Source: Planctomycetaceae bacterium (lineage in GTDB: Bacteria > Planctomycetota > Planctomycetia > Pirellulales > Thermoguttaceae). From it: 7,910 nucleotides of DNA. This document shows, one piece after another, positions 1 through 6,147 of the stretch; within the stretch, counting starts at the first letter, position 1; each line of letters opens with the position of its first letter. The stretch is taken from contig WRMR01000220.1 of NCBI GenBank assembly GCA_009776995.1, positions 1-7,910 of the forward strand. The letters are read 5' to 3'. The notes under the pieces were generated by a model. The model did no database searches, was not told the origin of the DNA, and was given only the letters and a program-made list of their open reading frames with translations. The position numbers and the translations under genes are program-made.

Positions 1-105
1 ATCGTGTTGTGGCTCGACTGCCTCTCGAATTTCTACGGAGGGTATGAAAAAGAGGGTGGTGAAGCCCAACTGCGGGGCGAAATCGCCTGGCCGACCCTGG
101 AATAA
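1..105 (+). CDS. C-terminal end of an unrecognised protein (partial)
   Basis: An open frame in phase 1 runs from the window edge to a TAA at 103-105 and encodes the last 34 residues of a protein. The tail is rich in Gly and Glu and ends RGEIAWPTLE. I see no motif that identifies a family, and the start lies outside the window. That it is a real gene end is supported by a well-formed intrinsic terminator about 43 nt downstream (148-180) and by the lack of a competing frame. It precedes the glycoside hydrolase on the same strand, but the terminator between them argues against co-transcription. Function unknown. Confidence 0.55.
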   Translation: MVLWLDCLSNFYGGYEKEGGEAQLRGEIAWPTLE

Positions 106-147
106 GGAATTGTCATGAAATCACATGTTCAATGATATTTTTTAACG

Positions 148-180
148 CGGAACCTGCGGAAGTCCGTGCGTTCCGTTTTT
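148..180 (+). terminator. Intrinsic terminator after the first gene
   Basis: CGGAAC (148-153) pairs perfectly with GTTCCG (170-175), and five T residues (176-180) follow directly. The 16-nt interior can form a further small stem, CGG-AAGT-CCG (157-166). Position, stem and U tract fit a rho-independent terminator for the gene ending at 105. It would insulate the following hydrolase, which must then have its own promoter in about 181-241; I could not identify one with confidence. Confidence 0.7.
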
Positions 181-241
181 CCCGTTACGTTTCCGATGAA
201 ATCTTTTGTGGTTTCAACTGCTGCTGAAAAAGAAAACGCTT

Positions 242-2833
242 ATGAAAAGTCAACGGCTCATGGTTTGTGCCATGCTGGTACTTGCCCTTGTCATTGCTGA
301 CGCGTCCTCACCGATCAGTTTCTGCGCGGATACGGATTCCGGTGCGGACTCCATGACACAGGAATTTCTGTGGCAGGACGAATTCAAAAATCCGCTGGAC
401 GAATACAGAATATTCCATATGTGGCACGGCTTTGATGACAATTTCGAGACGGTTCTGAACACCATGTATGATTACGGTTTCCGGGGCGTTGTCACCAACA
501 ACACATGGGATGACAACTACCTCAAGGACAGTTCGAATTACGCCATCGTGAATGCCGTGATCGATCAGGCGAAAAAAATGGGCATGACCGTGTGGTTGTA
601 CGATGAGTACGGCTACCCGAGCGGCACCGCCGACCACCAGGCCCTCGACGGACACCCGGAATACGAGGCAATCGGCGTCGGACTCCTCAGCGGCGAATAC
701 ATGGATACGGCGGAGTTGACCCTGCCGGAAGAATTCCAGAAAATCATTTACGCCGAAATCCTGCGCGACGGCGAAAAGGTGCAGTCTGCCGACCCCGGTT
801 CGCTCGAGTTGGGGAAGCGGAGCGTCAGGGCGAGCGTGCCCGGAGTATTCACCCTCAACGTCTATGCGCAAAAAGCCGCTTTTGAAGGTTCTCACGCGGA
901 GAAAAACGGCTACAGGCCGAACCGCTATCCCAACCTGCTCAACCGCGACGCTGTGAAGCGGTTCATCGACCTCGTTTATGCAGGGTATAGGAACAACATC
1001 GCCGACATCGGGAATAAGGTGCAGGCGATCTTCACCGACGAACCCAGCCTCATGACCCATTTTGTGAACACGAGTGACCATTACCCGTATTTCATCGTCC
1101 CGTGGGAGGACCGGTTACCGGCACTCTTCAAGGAAATGCACGGCTACGATCTGTTTCCGCGATTGTCCTCGCTCTTCGATGGCTATACTGATGAAGACAA
1201 AATACTGCGTGTGAACTTTTACCAGACCGTGGCTGAGATGATCACCCAAAGCTTTTACATCCCGTTGCGCGACTGTTGCGCGGAGATGGACGTCGCTTTT
1301 TCAGGACACAACCTTCTCGAGGAAAACCTTTCGTGGCATGTGGGGCTGTACGGCGACATGATGAAAAATATTGGCACGATGCAGATTCCCGGTATCGACG
1401 TGCTTTCCTGTGTGCCACCGGCGTATCTTGGCAGTTGGTACATGACGCCGAAATACGTCAGCTCGGCCGCCCGAAACAACGGAAAGGATGTCGTGATGGT
1501 CGAATTCTGCCCGGTTGCGAACATGGATCAGTTTAAGACCGATGAATTCCAAAACGTGCTTGGCACCACTTCATTGCTCTTCTTCCATGGCGCGAACCGC
1601 TTCAACACCTATTACTCATATAACCGCATGACGAAGGAAAACGCGAACAAATGGAATGAATATTCCGGGCGTCTCAATACCCTTTTGCGTGGTTCAATCT
1701 TCGCCTCGGAGATCGCGGTCCTGTACCCGATCGCAAACACGCAAGCCTGTTTCACTGCGGAAAACACGCATTTTTCCTACCCCAGCACCAAAATCCATGC
1801 TCTCGATCTGTATATTAACCGCGTCGCGATGCAACTTTTCAGAAATCAGCTCGACTTCAATATACTCGACGCGGACAGCCTCGAAAACGCGAAAATCGGG
1901 GATGGGCGACTTGTTGTCGGGAACGGGGCATACCGTGTCATGGTCCTGCCGGACATTGAGGTGATGAGTCTTGAGAGCATGAAAAAGCTCATTGAGTTTT
2001 CCGACGCGGGTGGCAGGGTGATCTGGTTGGATTCCCTGCCCCGGCTTGCAACAAGAGCGGAAGACACGGTTGCGCTGAGACGGCTTGCAGAAAAATTCCT
2101 GTCTGACGTGGTCAGCCTTTCATACCGGGAAAACCTTGCCGCCGGAAGTCTCGTAACCGCTTCAGACACCGACGCGGGCTATTCCCCGAACAACATCATT
2201 GACGGCGACCGCGATCCTGCAAGCTGGAAGCACTGGAGCAGCACAGTAACGCCCGCGTGGCTCGAATTGGAGTTGGACGGGGCAAAAACTTTCGACAGTT
2301 TTGAGCTTTATACCAAAAGCGACTGTGAGCTGACAAGTTTTTCGGTGAGCTACATGGATTGGGACGGCAACTGGCACGAGCTTTTTGAGAGTGTCCAAGA
2401 CAACGGAGAGACCATGCGCCGGTTCGAATTTGCACCGGTCACGGCGCGGAAGCTCAGGATAGACATGTCGGCGGGCAGTAAAGCCCAGGTGAACATCCCG
2501 CGTGTGAACCAAATCGTTCTTGGCTTGACCCAAAAGGAGGGAGAGGAAAGAAAGCCGGAATTCACCGACATTATCAAAGATACGGTGAAGCATAATATAA
2601 GCGTGGTCTCAGAGAACGAAAATTTCGGCGACCTGTTTCTCAGTCCTTACATTAAGGATGGGAAAAAAGTGTATTATGTCGTCAACTCAAGCAAGAACGA
2701 CATCGAAATCAAGATTGTATCACCCGGCCCGTTTGACCTGTACGATCCCTATACGGGCGACATGATCGGTTACGCCGGGACGTCGGGTTTTGTGTGTAAG
2801 GGGTATATGGGATATTTTATCGTGGAACGGTAG
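242..2833 (+). CDS. Secreted GH106-like glycoside hydrolase with F5/8C (CBM32-like) module
   Basis: Predicted exported glycosidase acting on plant or algal polysaccharide or glycan; the relatives (GH106, alpha-L-rhamnosidase type) suggest a rhamnosidase-like activity, but the exact substrate cannot be read from sequence. I chose ATG 242 (863 aa) over the upstream in-frame TTG at 206, because MKSQR plus the hydrophobic run MVCAMLVLALVIA then forms a normal signal peptide. No clear Shine-Dalgarno is present. Numbered from TTG 206: catalytic barrel about 60-480 with YDEYGYPSG (132-140), FTDEP (276-280), SGHNLLEEN (366-374), YGDMM and IPGID (394-398). A Rossmann-like domain follows (about 497-635, starting EIAVLYP). 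A discoidin-type module spans about 643-773 (NIIDGDRD, WLELELDG, ARKLRIDM). A small terminal beta domain (about 800-875) carries YYVVNSS and DPYTGDM. Family membership rests on these motifs; the catalytic Glu residues are not assigned with certainty. A lipoprotein is unlikely because the ISFC site near residue 40 is not a good lipobox. Confidence 0.72.
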   Translation: MKSQRLMVCAMLVLALVIADASSPISFCADTDSGADSMTQEFLWQDEFKNPLDEYRIFHMWHGFDDNFETVLNTMYDYGFRGVVTNNTWDDNYLKDSSNYAIVNAVIDQAKKMGMTVWLYDEYGYPSGTADHQALDGHPEYEAIGVGLLSGEYMDTAELTLPEEFQKIIYAEILRDGEKVQSADPGSLELGKRSVRASVPGVFTLNVYAQKAAFEGSHAEKNGYRPNRYPNLLNRDAVKRFIDLVYAGYRNNIADIGNKVQAIFTDEPSLMTHFVNTSDHYPYFIVPWEDRLPALFKEMHGYDLFPRLSSLFDGYTDEDKILRVNFYQTVAEMITQSFYIPLRDCCAEMDVAFSGHNLLEENLSWHVGLYGDMMKNIGTMQIPGIDVLSCVPPAYLGSWYMTPKYVSSAARNNGKDVVMVEFCPVANMDQFKTDEFQNVLGTTSLLFFHGANRFNTYYSYNRMTKENANKWNEYSGRLNTLLRGSIFASEIAVLYPIANTQACFTAENTHFSYPSTKIHALDLYINRVAMQLFRNQLDFNILDADSLENAKIGDGRLVVGNGAYRVMVLPDIEVMSLESMKKLIEFSDAGGRVIWLDSLPRLATRAEDTVALRRLAEKFLSDVVSLSYRENLAAGSLVTASDTDAGYSPNNIIDGDRDPASWKHWSSTVTPAWLELELDGAKTFDSFELYTKSDCELTSFSVSYMDWDGNWHELFESVQDNGETMRRFEFAPVTARKLRIDMSAGSKAQVNIPRVNQIVLGLTQKEGEERKPEFTDIIKDTVKHNISVVSENENFGDLFLSPYIKDGKKVYYVVNSSKNDIEIKIVSPGPFDLYDPYTGDMIGYAGTSGFVCKGYMGYFIVER

Positions 2834-2875
2834 TTCAAAGTTATTCAATATGGCCTTCCATATAATGTGCTGATG

Positions 2876-2930
2876 GTCAACCGATCTTTGGTCGGAAGTT
2901 GCGCAAGGAATGGAAAATCTCATTTTTTCC
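2876..2930 (+). terminator. Possible weak terminator of the glycoside hydrolase gene
   Basis: Just after the hydrolase stop, CCGATC/GGTCGG (2881-2895, loop TTT, one G-U pair) can form a hairpin. Some 20 nt on, GGAAAA (2912-2917) can pair with TTTTCC (2925-2930) within a run of six T residues. Neither alone is a classical terminator. The second is AT-rich and nearly symmetric, so it could act on either strand between the convergent genes. Low certainty. Confidence 0.25.
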
Positions 2931-2983
2931 TTTCACACCAGGTCTTTGAGACCGGGATGAAATGAGGTTTTATCAATCCGGGC

Positions 2984-3039
2984 CACAATCGTAAGATTGC
3001 GATTGTGAATGGGCTGTGAATGACACAATCTTACGATTA
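2984..3039. repeat. Composite inverted repeat overlapping the EF-G stop codon
   Basis: A 13-bp perfect inverted repeat, AATCGTAAGATTG (2987-2999) with CAATCTTACGATT (3026-3038), overlaps the TAA of the EF-G gene (3037-3039, minus strand). Inside it, GATTGTG (3001-3007) can pair with either flanking CACAATC (2984-2990 or 3024-3030), so alternative folds compete. The left arm alone forms CAATC-GTAA-GATTG, a 5-bp stem with a GNRA-type tetraloop. It may end or stabilise the EF-G transcript, but no T run follows on the minus strand, so a rho-independent terminator is not established. Confidence 0.6.
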
Positions 3040-5202
3040 CTTGCGGCTCAGGTGACGTTCGCGGATGATCGTTTCCTGGATCGCGGCAGGGACGCGTTTG
3101 TAGCGGAAAAATTCCATGCTGAACGTTCCCTGGCCTTGCGTCATGCTGCGGAGAGTCGTTGCGTAGCCGAAGGTTTCGGCCAGTGGGATTTCCCCTTCAA
3201 CGCGGGTGGTCAGCCCGATCGTTTCGGTCACAGTGATCAATCCGCGGCGCTGGTTCAGGTCGCCGACGACCCCACCCTGGAAATTGCTCGGACATTCAAC
3301 CCCAATTTTCATCACCGGCTCCAGGAGCGTCGGCTGCATGAGCGAGAATTTTTCTCGAAGCGTTGTTTGCGCAACGATACGGAAGGCCAAATCGCTTGAG
3401 TCCACAGCGTGAAACGAACCGTCGTTGATCAGCACTTTGAGGTTGACGACCGGAAAACCCGCGACAGGACCTTTTTCCAGCGAAGCACGGAACCCTTTTT
3501 CGATGGCAGGAATGTACTGTTGCGGAATGACGCCGCCAACGATTTTTTCCTCAAAAATGAAGGTTTCGCCCGACTCGTCCTCTTCCGGGATCGGTGACAT
3601 CATGCCCGCGATATGGGCGAACTGCCCCGATCCGCCCGTCTGCTTCTTATGCCGCACGTCAAATTTGATTTCGCGCGTTGGAGCCTCACGGTAATTGACC
3701 TTGGGGCGACCGGTCTCGACATCGACATGGTACTCGCGGCGGATGCGTTCGACATAAACTTCCAGGTGCAACTCGCCCATACCGGCCATGAGCGTCTCAC
3801 CGCTCTCCTGATCGGTCGTGATACTCAGCGTCGGGTCTTCGCGGCGGAATCGGTACAAGGCTTTGGCCAACCGGTCGGCGTCTTTCGTCTGTCGGGCACG
3901 AATCGCAATTTGAATCACCGGCTCCGGCACATACATCGACTCAAGCACACAATAATTCTTTTCCGAAGCATACGTGTCACCGCTGGCCGGGTTGACGCCG
4001 ATAACCGCGACAATGTCCCCGGCCACGGCACGGTCGATGTCCTCGCGGTTGTCGGCGTGCATTCGCAAAATCCGACCGATTCGCTCTTTTTGGCCCGACC
4101 GTTGGTTGTAGTACATGCCGCCTTTTTCGATGACGCCCTGGTAAACACGCATGTAAGTCATCGTGCCGAACGCATCATCGACGATCTTGAACGCCATCGC
4201 CACGGTCGGCTTGTCGTCACGCGATTCGAGGAAAAGTTTAGAGTGTGGAGTGAGGAGTTTGGAGTTGTTTTCTTCCGACTCCCTGTTCTCAATTCTGCTT
4301 TCCTCGCCTCTCACCCCTGTCCTCTCACCCCTGCTTGTCTTGAAAGCAAAATTATCAACATCATCCGGGGCTGGCAGGTAACGACAAATCGCGTCAAGCA
4401 ACGGTTGAATGCCCTTGTTCTTGTAGGCACTGCCCAAAAACACGGGCGTCAACTGGCGGCTCCAGACCGCACTACGCACGACTTTGTGCACCAATTCCTC
4501 CGACGGCTCCCCGCTGGAAAGAAGGATTTCCATCAGCTCGTCGCTGAACATGGACAAGGCTTCCAGCAACTCGTTCCGGGCGGTCTTGTATTCAGCGTAC
4601 ATGGCGGCGGGCACAGGTTCCTCGCGGAGGATTTCACCCTGGGACCCGTCGAAATAAATCGCCTTGCCGCACACGAGATCGACGACACCCTCGAAATTCG
4701 TTTCCCTGCCGATGGGCAGTTGCATCAGGTGTGCCGCACAGTCGAGTTTTTCGCGGAGTTGCCTGACCACGCGGAATGGATCGGCCCCGACGCGGTCCAT
4801 CTTGTTGATCAGTGCCAATCGCGGCACCTGGTAGCGTTTCATCTGGCGGTCGATGGTAATCGATTGCGTTTGCACCCCGGCAACGCTGCACAGAACAAGC
4901 ACCGCACCGTCGAGTACGCGCAAACTGCGTTCAACCTCGACGGTGAAATCGACGTGACCGGGCGTGTCAATCAGGTTGATGGCGTGATCGTTCCATTTCA
5001 CCGAGGTTGCGGCACTGCAAATCGTGATGCCACGTTCCTGCTCGAGTTCCATGTGGTCCATCGTCGCACCGCCACCGCCGTGCGTTTCGCTCATACGGTG
5101 AATCCGCCCGGTGTAATACAGGATACGCTCGCTCAACGTTGTCTTGCCGCTGTCGATATGGGCGGAAATCCCAATATTACGCCATTTTGAAATGTCAGAC
5201 AT
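3037..5202 (-). CDS. fusA: Elongation factor G, spd/mitochondrial EF-G1 type
   Basis: Ribosomal translocase GTPase, 721 aa, near the normal EF-G length of about 690-710. The GTPase domain (1-280) has P-loop GISAHIDSGKTT (11-22), DTPGH (79-83), NKMD (133-136) and SAY (258-260). Domain II starts near 332; domain III includes GMGELHLEVYVERI (474-487); domain IV carries the tip loop NDGSFHAVDSS (593-603); domain V includes FGYATTLRSMTQGQG (678-692). HIDSGKTT (not HVDAGKTT), together with LEPVMKIGVECPSNFQGGVV, matches the group shared by spirochaetes, planctomycetes and mitochondrial EF-G1. It stands alone, without rpsL, rpsG or tuf, so it may be a second EF-G with a translocation or a recycling role; which one is not decidable here. 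Residues about 289-321 are an unusual low-complexity insert coded by a repeat. Start ATG 5202 gives the canonical N-terminus and has AGAGGTGA 13 nt upstream. Confidence 0.97.
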   Translation of the reverse strand: MSDISKWRNIGISAHIDSGKTTLSERILYYTGRIHRMSETHGGGGATMDHMELEQERGITICSAATSVKWNDHAINLIDTPGHVDFTVEVERSLRVLDGAVLVLCSVAGVQTQSITIDRQMKRYQVPRLALINKMDRVGADPFRVVRQLREKLDCAAHLMQLPIGRETNFEGVVDLVCGKAIYFDGSQGEILREEPVPAAMYAEYKTARNELLEALSMFSDELMEILLSSGEPSEELVHKVVRSAVWSRQLTPVFLGSAYKNKGIQPLLDAICRYLPAPDDVDNFAFKTSRGERTGVRGEESRIENRESEENNSKLLTPHSKLFLESRDDKPTVAMAFKIVDDAFGTMTYMRVYQGVIEKGGMYYNQRSGQKERIGRILRMHADNREDIDRAVAGDIVAVIGVNPASGDTYASEKNYCVLESMYVPEPVIQIAIRARQTKDADRLAKALYRFRREDPTLSITTDQESGETLMAGMGELHLEVYVERIRREYHVDVETGRPKVNYREAPTREIKFDVRHKKQTGGSGQFAHIAGMMSPIPEEDESGETFIFEEKIVGGVIPQQYIPAIEKGFRASLEKGPVAGFPVVNLKVLINDGSFHAVDSSDLAFRIVAQTTLREKFSLMQPTLLEPVMKIGVECPSNFQGGVVGDLNQRRGLITVTETIGLTTRVEGEIPLAETFGYATTLRSMTQGQGTFSMEFFRYKRVPAAIQETIIRERHLSRK
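4238..4338. repeat. Heptamer-periodic repeat inserted in frame in the EF-G gene
   Basis: On the + strand, four 7-nt units run 4238-4265: ttAGAGT, gtGGAGT, gaGGAGT, ttGGAGT. Further along, CCTCTCACCCCTG occurs twice (4307-4319 and 4321-4333) with a 14-nt period, twice seven. On the coding (minus) strand this gives a Arg/Glu/Ser/Asn-rich stretch of about 33 residues, unlike the rest of the protein. It lies between NFAFK and KLFLESRDDKP, the variable linker from the GTPase domain to domain II. It looks like an interspersed repeat that landed in a tolerant loop with the frame kept. Confidence 0.75.
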
Positions 5203-5215
5203 CGCTTTGACTCAA

Positions 5216-5223
5216 TCACCTCT
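5216..5223 (-). promoter_or_regulatory. Ribosome binding site of the EF-G gene
   Basis: The minus strand reads AGAGGTGA here, a good anti-16S match, 13 nt before ATG 5202. The spacing is somewhat long but supports this start, which is also fixed by the conserved N-terminus. Confidence 0.55.
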
Positions 5224-5249
5224 CGTTACATAAACCGGCAAAGATGGGT

Positions 5250-5277
5250 ATTTTAGCATAAAATGCCTCTGTAACAA
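5250..5277 (-). promoter_or_regulatory. Sigma-70-type promoter of the EF-G gene with extended -10
   Basis: On the minus strand, TTGTTA (5277-5272) is followed after 16 nt by TAAAAT (5255-5250), immediately preceded by TGC, forming an extended -10 (TGCTAAAAT). Transcription would begin near 5243 and leave a leader of about 40 nt before ATG 5202. The -10 lies in a short palindrome, ATTTTA-gca-TAAAAT (5250-5264). Reading is by consensus match only. Confidence 0.55.
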
Positions 5278-5362
5278 GGGTTGTGGCATCGGATTTCGGG
5301 CAACAGGGTCGCAGTAAACCTTTGGATTCGCAACATTGACCCCGACAGAGCGTGGCTTCCGA

Positions 5363-5388
5363 AAGGTGGGTAACTCGTAAGGTGGGTA
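5363..5388. repeat. AAGGTGGGTA direct repeat
   Basis: AAGGTGGGTA occurs at 5363-5372 and 5379-5388, 16 bp apart, in the gap between the EF-G promoter and the small ORF. The minus strand would read as Tyr-Pro-Pro-like peptide, but no gene is supported. It may be part of an interspersed intergenic repeat. Confidence 0.5.
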
Positions 5389-5416
5389 GCCGATCTCCAA
5401 GCGATTGTGTCGCCCG

Positions 5417-5782
5417 TCAGGGTGGATCGCCGTACTTGGAGTATTGCGTGTGATTCGCGCGGTTCAATCCCATGATGGATAACGTATAGACCTGATACGA
5501 AGTGCCGTCCGGCGCGACGACCTTGACGAAGTCAACCTGTTCGCCGGGCTGAACCGTTGCGCCGTTGAAATCAAGCGGCTGACGGCATGGACGGTCTGTG
5601 AAGAATGTTACCGAGGCACCTTCTTCGGCGGTGGTGATCTTGATGGATTCCAGTACCGTTCCCACCGCAAGAGTTCCCGTGATCATCAGGTTTTTCACTT
5701 CCACGATTCTTGCGTCGCTGGGTGCCCACTTCCGTGCCGTCAAACACAACACGTTGAGCCGCGTAGCTGTCGGTTTTGCCAC
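5417..5782 (-). CDS. Small hypothetical protein, possibly the 3' remnant of a longer gene
   Basis: 121 codons from GTG 5782 to TGA 5417; I do not recognise the family. The peptide has no signal sequence or membrane segment. It is rich in beta-forming residues with alternating polar and hydrophobic positions (RIVEVKNLMITGTL, ESIKITTAEEGASVTFF, VDFVKVVAPDGTSYQVYTL), which suggests a small beta-sandwich-like fold. No ribosome binding site precedes the GTG. The frame stays open further upstream, through the 12-bp tandem repeat, to a stop near 5845 without any ATG. The first in-frame ATG is about residue 33 and would delete a third of the protein. A GTG-started gene and the surviving 3' end of a disrupted gene are both possible; the recombination-scar-like DNA directly upstream makes the second plausible. 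Confidence 0.45.
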   Translation of the reverse strand: MAKPTATRLNVLCLTARKWAPSDARIVEVKNLMITGTLAVGTVLESIKITTAEEGASVTFFTDRPCRQPLDFNGATVQPGEQVDFVKVVAPDGTSYQVYTLSIMGLNRANHTQYSKYGDPP

Positions 5783-5804
5783 GTAGAAAAACGCGACATT
5801 TTCT

Positions 5805-5849
5805 GCCTTAACCCTATCCTTAACCCTATATTTTACAAAGGGTTAAGGC
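5805..5849. repeat. CCTTAACCCTAT tandem repeat with inverted copy
   Basis: CCTTAACCCTAT is repeated head to tail at 5806-5817 and 5818-5829. AGGGTTAAGGC (5839-5849) is the exact reverse complement of GCCTTAACCCT (5805-5815), and its first 10 bases also pair with the second copy (5818-5827, loop 11 nt). Two alternative hairpins can therefore form. Possible roles are recombination-site structure or a switchable hairpin ahead of the small minus-strand ORF. Confidence 0.65.
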
Positions 5850-5877
5850 GAGTTTTGAAAGCTGTGCATTGACCCGT

Positions 5878-5919
5878 CTCTTAATCCGTGGGTCGAAGGT
5901 TCAAGTCCTTCAGTGGGTA
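5878..5919 (+). pseudogene. 3' half of a tRNA-Lys(CTT) gene (attachment-site remnant)
   Basis: From 5878 the sequence matches a bacterial tRNA-Lys from position 32 on: anticodon loop CTCTTAA (5878-5884, anticodon CTT 5880-5882), 3' anticodon stem TCCGT, variable loop GGGTC, and a perfect T arm GAAGG-TTCAAGT-CCTTC (5895-5911). Acceptor strand AGTGGGT (5912-5918) and discriminator A follow; CCA is not encoded. The 5' half is absent: the bases before the loop (CCCGT) cannot pair with TCCGT, and no D arm or ACCCACT lies upstream. Homology starting exactly at the anticodon loop is the classic footprint of integrase crossover in a tRNA gene, where the displaced 3' end marks an element boundary. It cannot make a functional tRNA. 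Confidence 0.75.
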
Positions 5920-5964
5920 CTTTTCTTTTGACGCAATTCTATAAGTAAATTAGAGTTACGTCAA

Positions 5965-5984
5965 ATTATTGTCGTAACAATAAT
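5965..5984. repeat. 20-bp palindrome ATTATTGT-cgta-ACAATAAT
   Basis: Perfect 8-bp arms (5965-5972 and 5977-5984) surround CGTA. A second pair of arms, TTTGACG/CGTCAAA (5927-5933, 5959-5965), abuts it. AT-rich dyads of this size fit a dimeric DNA-binding protein, such as a regulator or recombination directionality factor. They lie about 45 bp beyond the tRNA fragment. No T run follows on either strand, so a terminator is unlikely. Confidence 0.6.
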
Positions 5985-6009
5985 GTTTTCTGAAACATGT
6001 GCAATGTTC

Positions 6010-6029
6010 AAGTGCCAAGAAAGTGCCAA
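6010..6029. repeat. Two AAGTGCCAA boxes one helical turn apart
   Basis: AAGTGCCAA occurs at 6010-6018 and 6021-6029, an 11-bp period that puts both on the same face of the helix. A near-inverted copy, GCTTGGCAACTT (6071-6082), follows. Paired short direct repeats next to a tRNA-derived core resemble integrase arm-type sites. The protein that binds them is unknown. Confidence 0.5.
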
Positions 6030-6147
6030 CAAGTTATCGTGATAACGTAGCACTTTGCCATAGAGATTTCGCTTGGCAACTTCTTAACGCCTTGTGACGC
6101 CCAGTTTTGCGACGTGTGACGTTCTTGGTCAAAACGCGACTATTTGG

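Noticed and set aside
206..241. Upstream TTG start for the glycoside hydrolase
   Set aside because: It adds a basic stretch ahead of a normal signal peptide and has no better ribosome binding site than ATG 242.
308..1081. A 257-codon minus-strand frame inside the glycoside hydrolase
   Set aside because: It is the mirror of the real hydrolase reading frame, has no start context and no recognisable domain.
3016..3399. A 127-codon + strand frame over the 3' end of EF-G
   Set aside because: It is a shadow of the conserved domain IV-V coding sequence of EF-G.
3613..5190. A 525-codon open frame on the + strand opposite EF-G
   Set aside because: It is antisense to a certain EF-G gene, reads as His/Arg/Val-rich peptide without motifs, and arises from the codon bias of the coding strand.
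5212..5400. A 62-codon minus-strand frame between EF-G and the small ORF
   Set aside because: It overlaps the EF-G promoter and the AAGGTGGGTA repeats, has biased low-information sequence and no ribosome binding site.
5834..5919. A complete functional tRNA gene
   Set aside because: There is no D arm or 5' acceptor strand upstream, and the bases before the anticodon loop cannot pair with the 3' anticodon stem.
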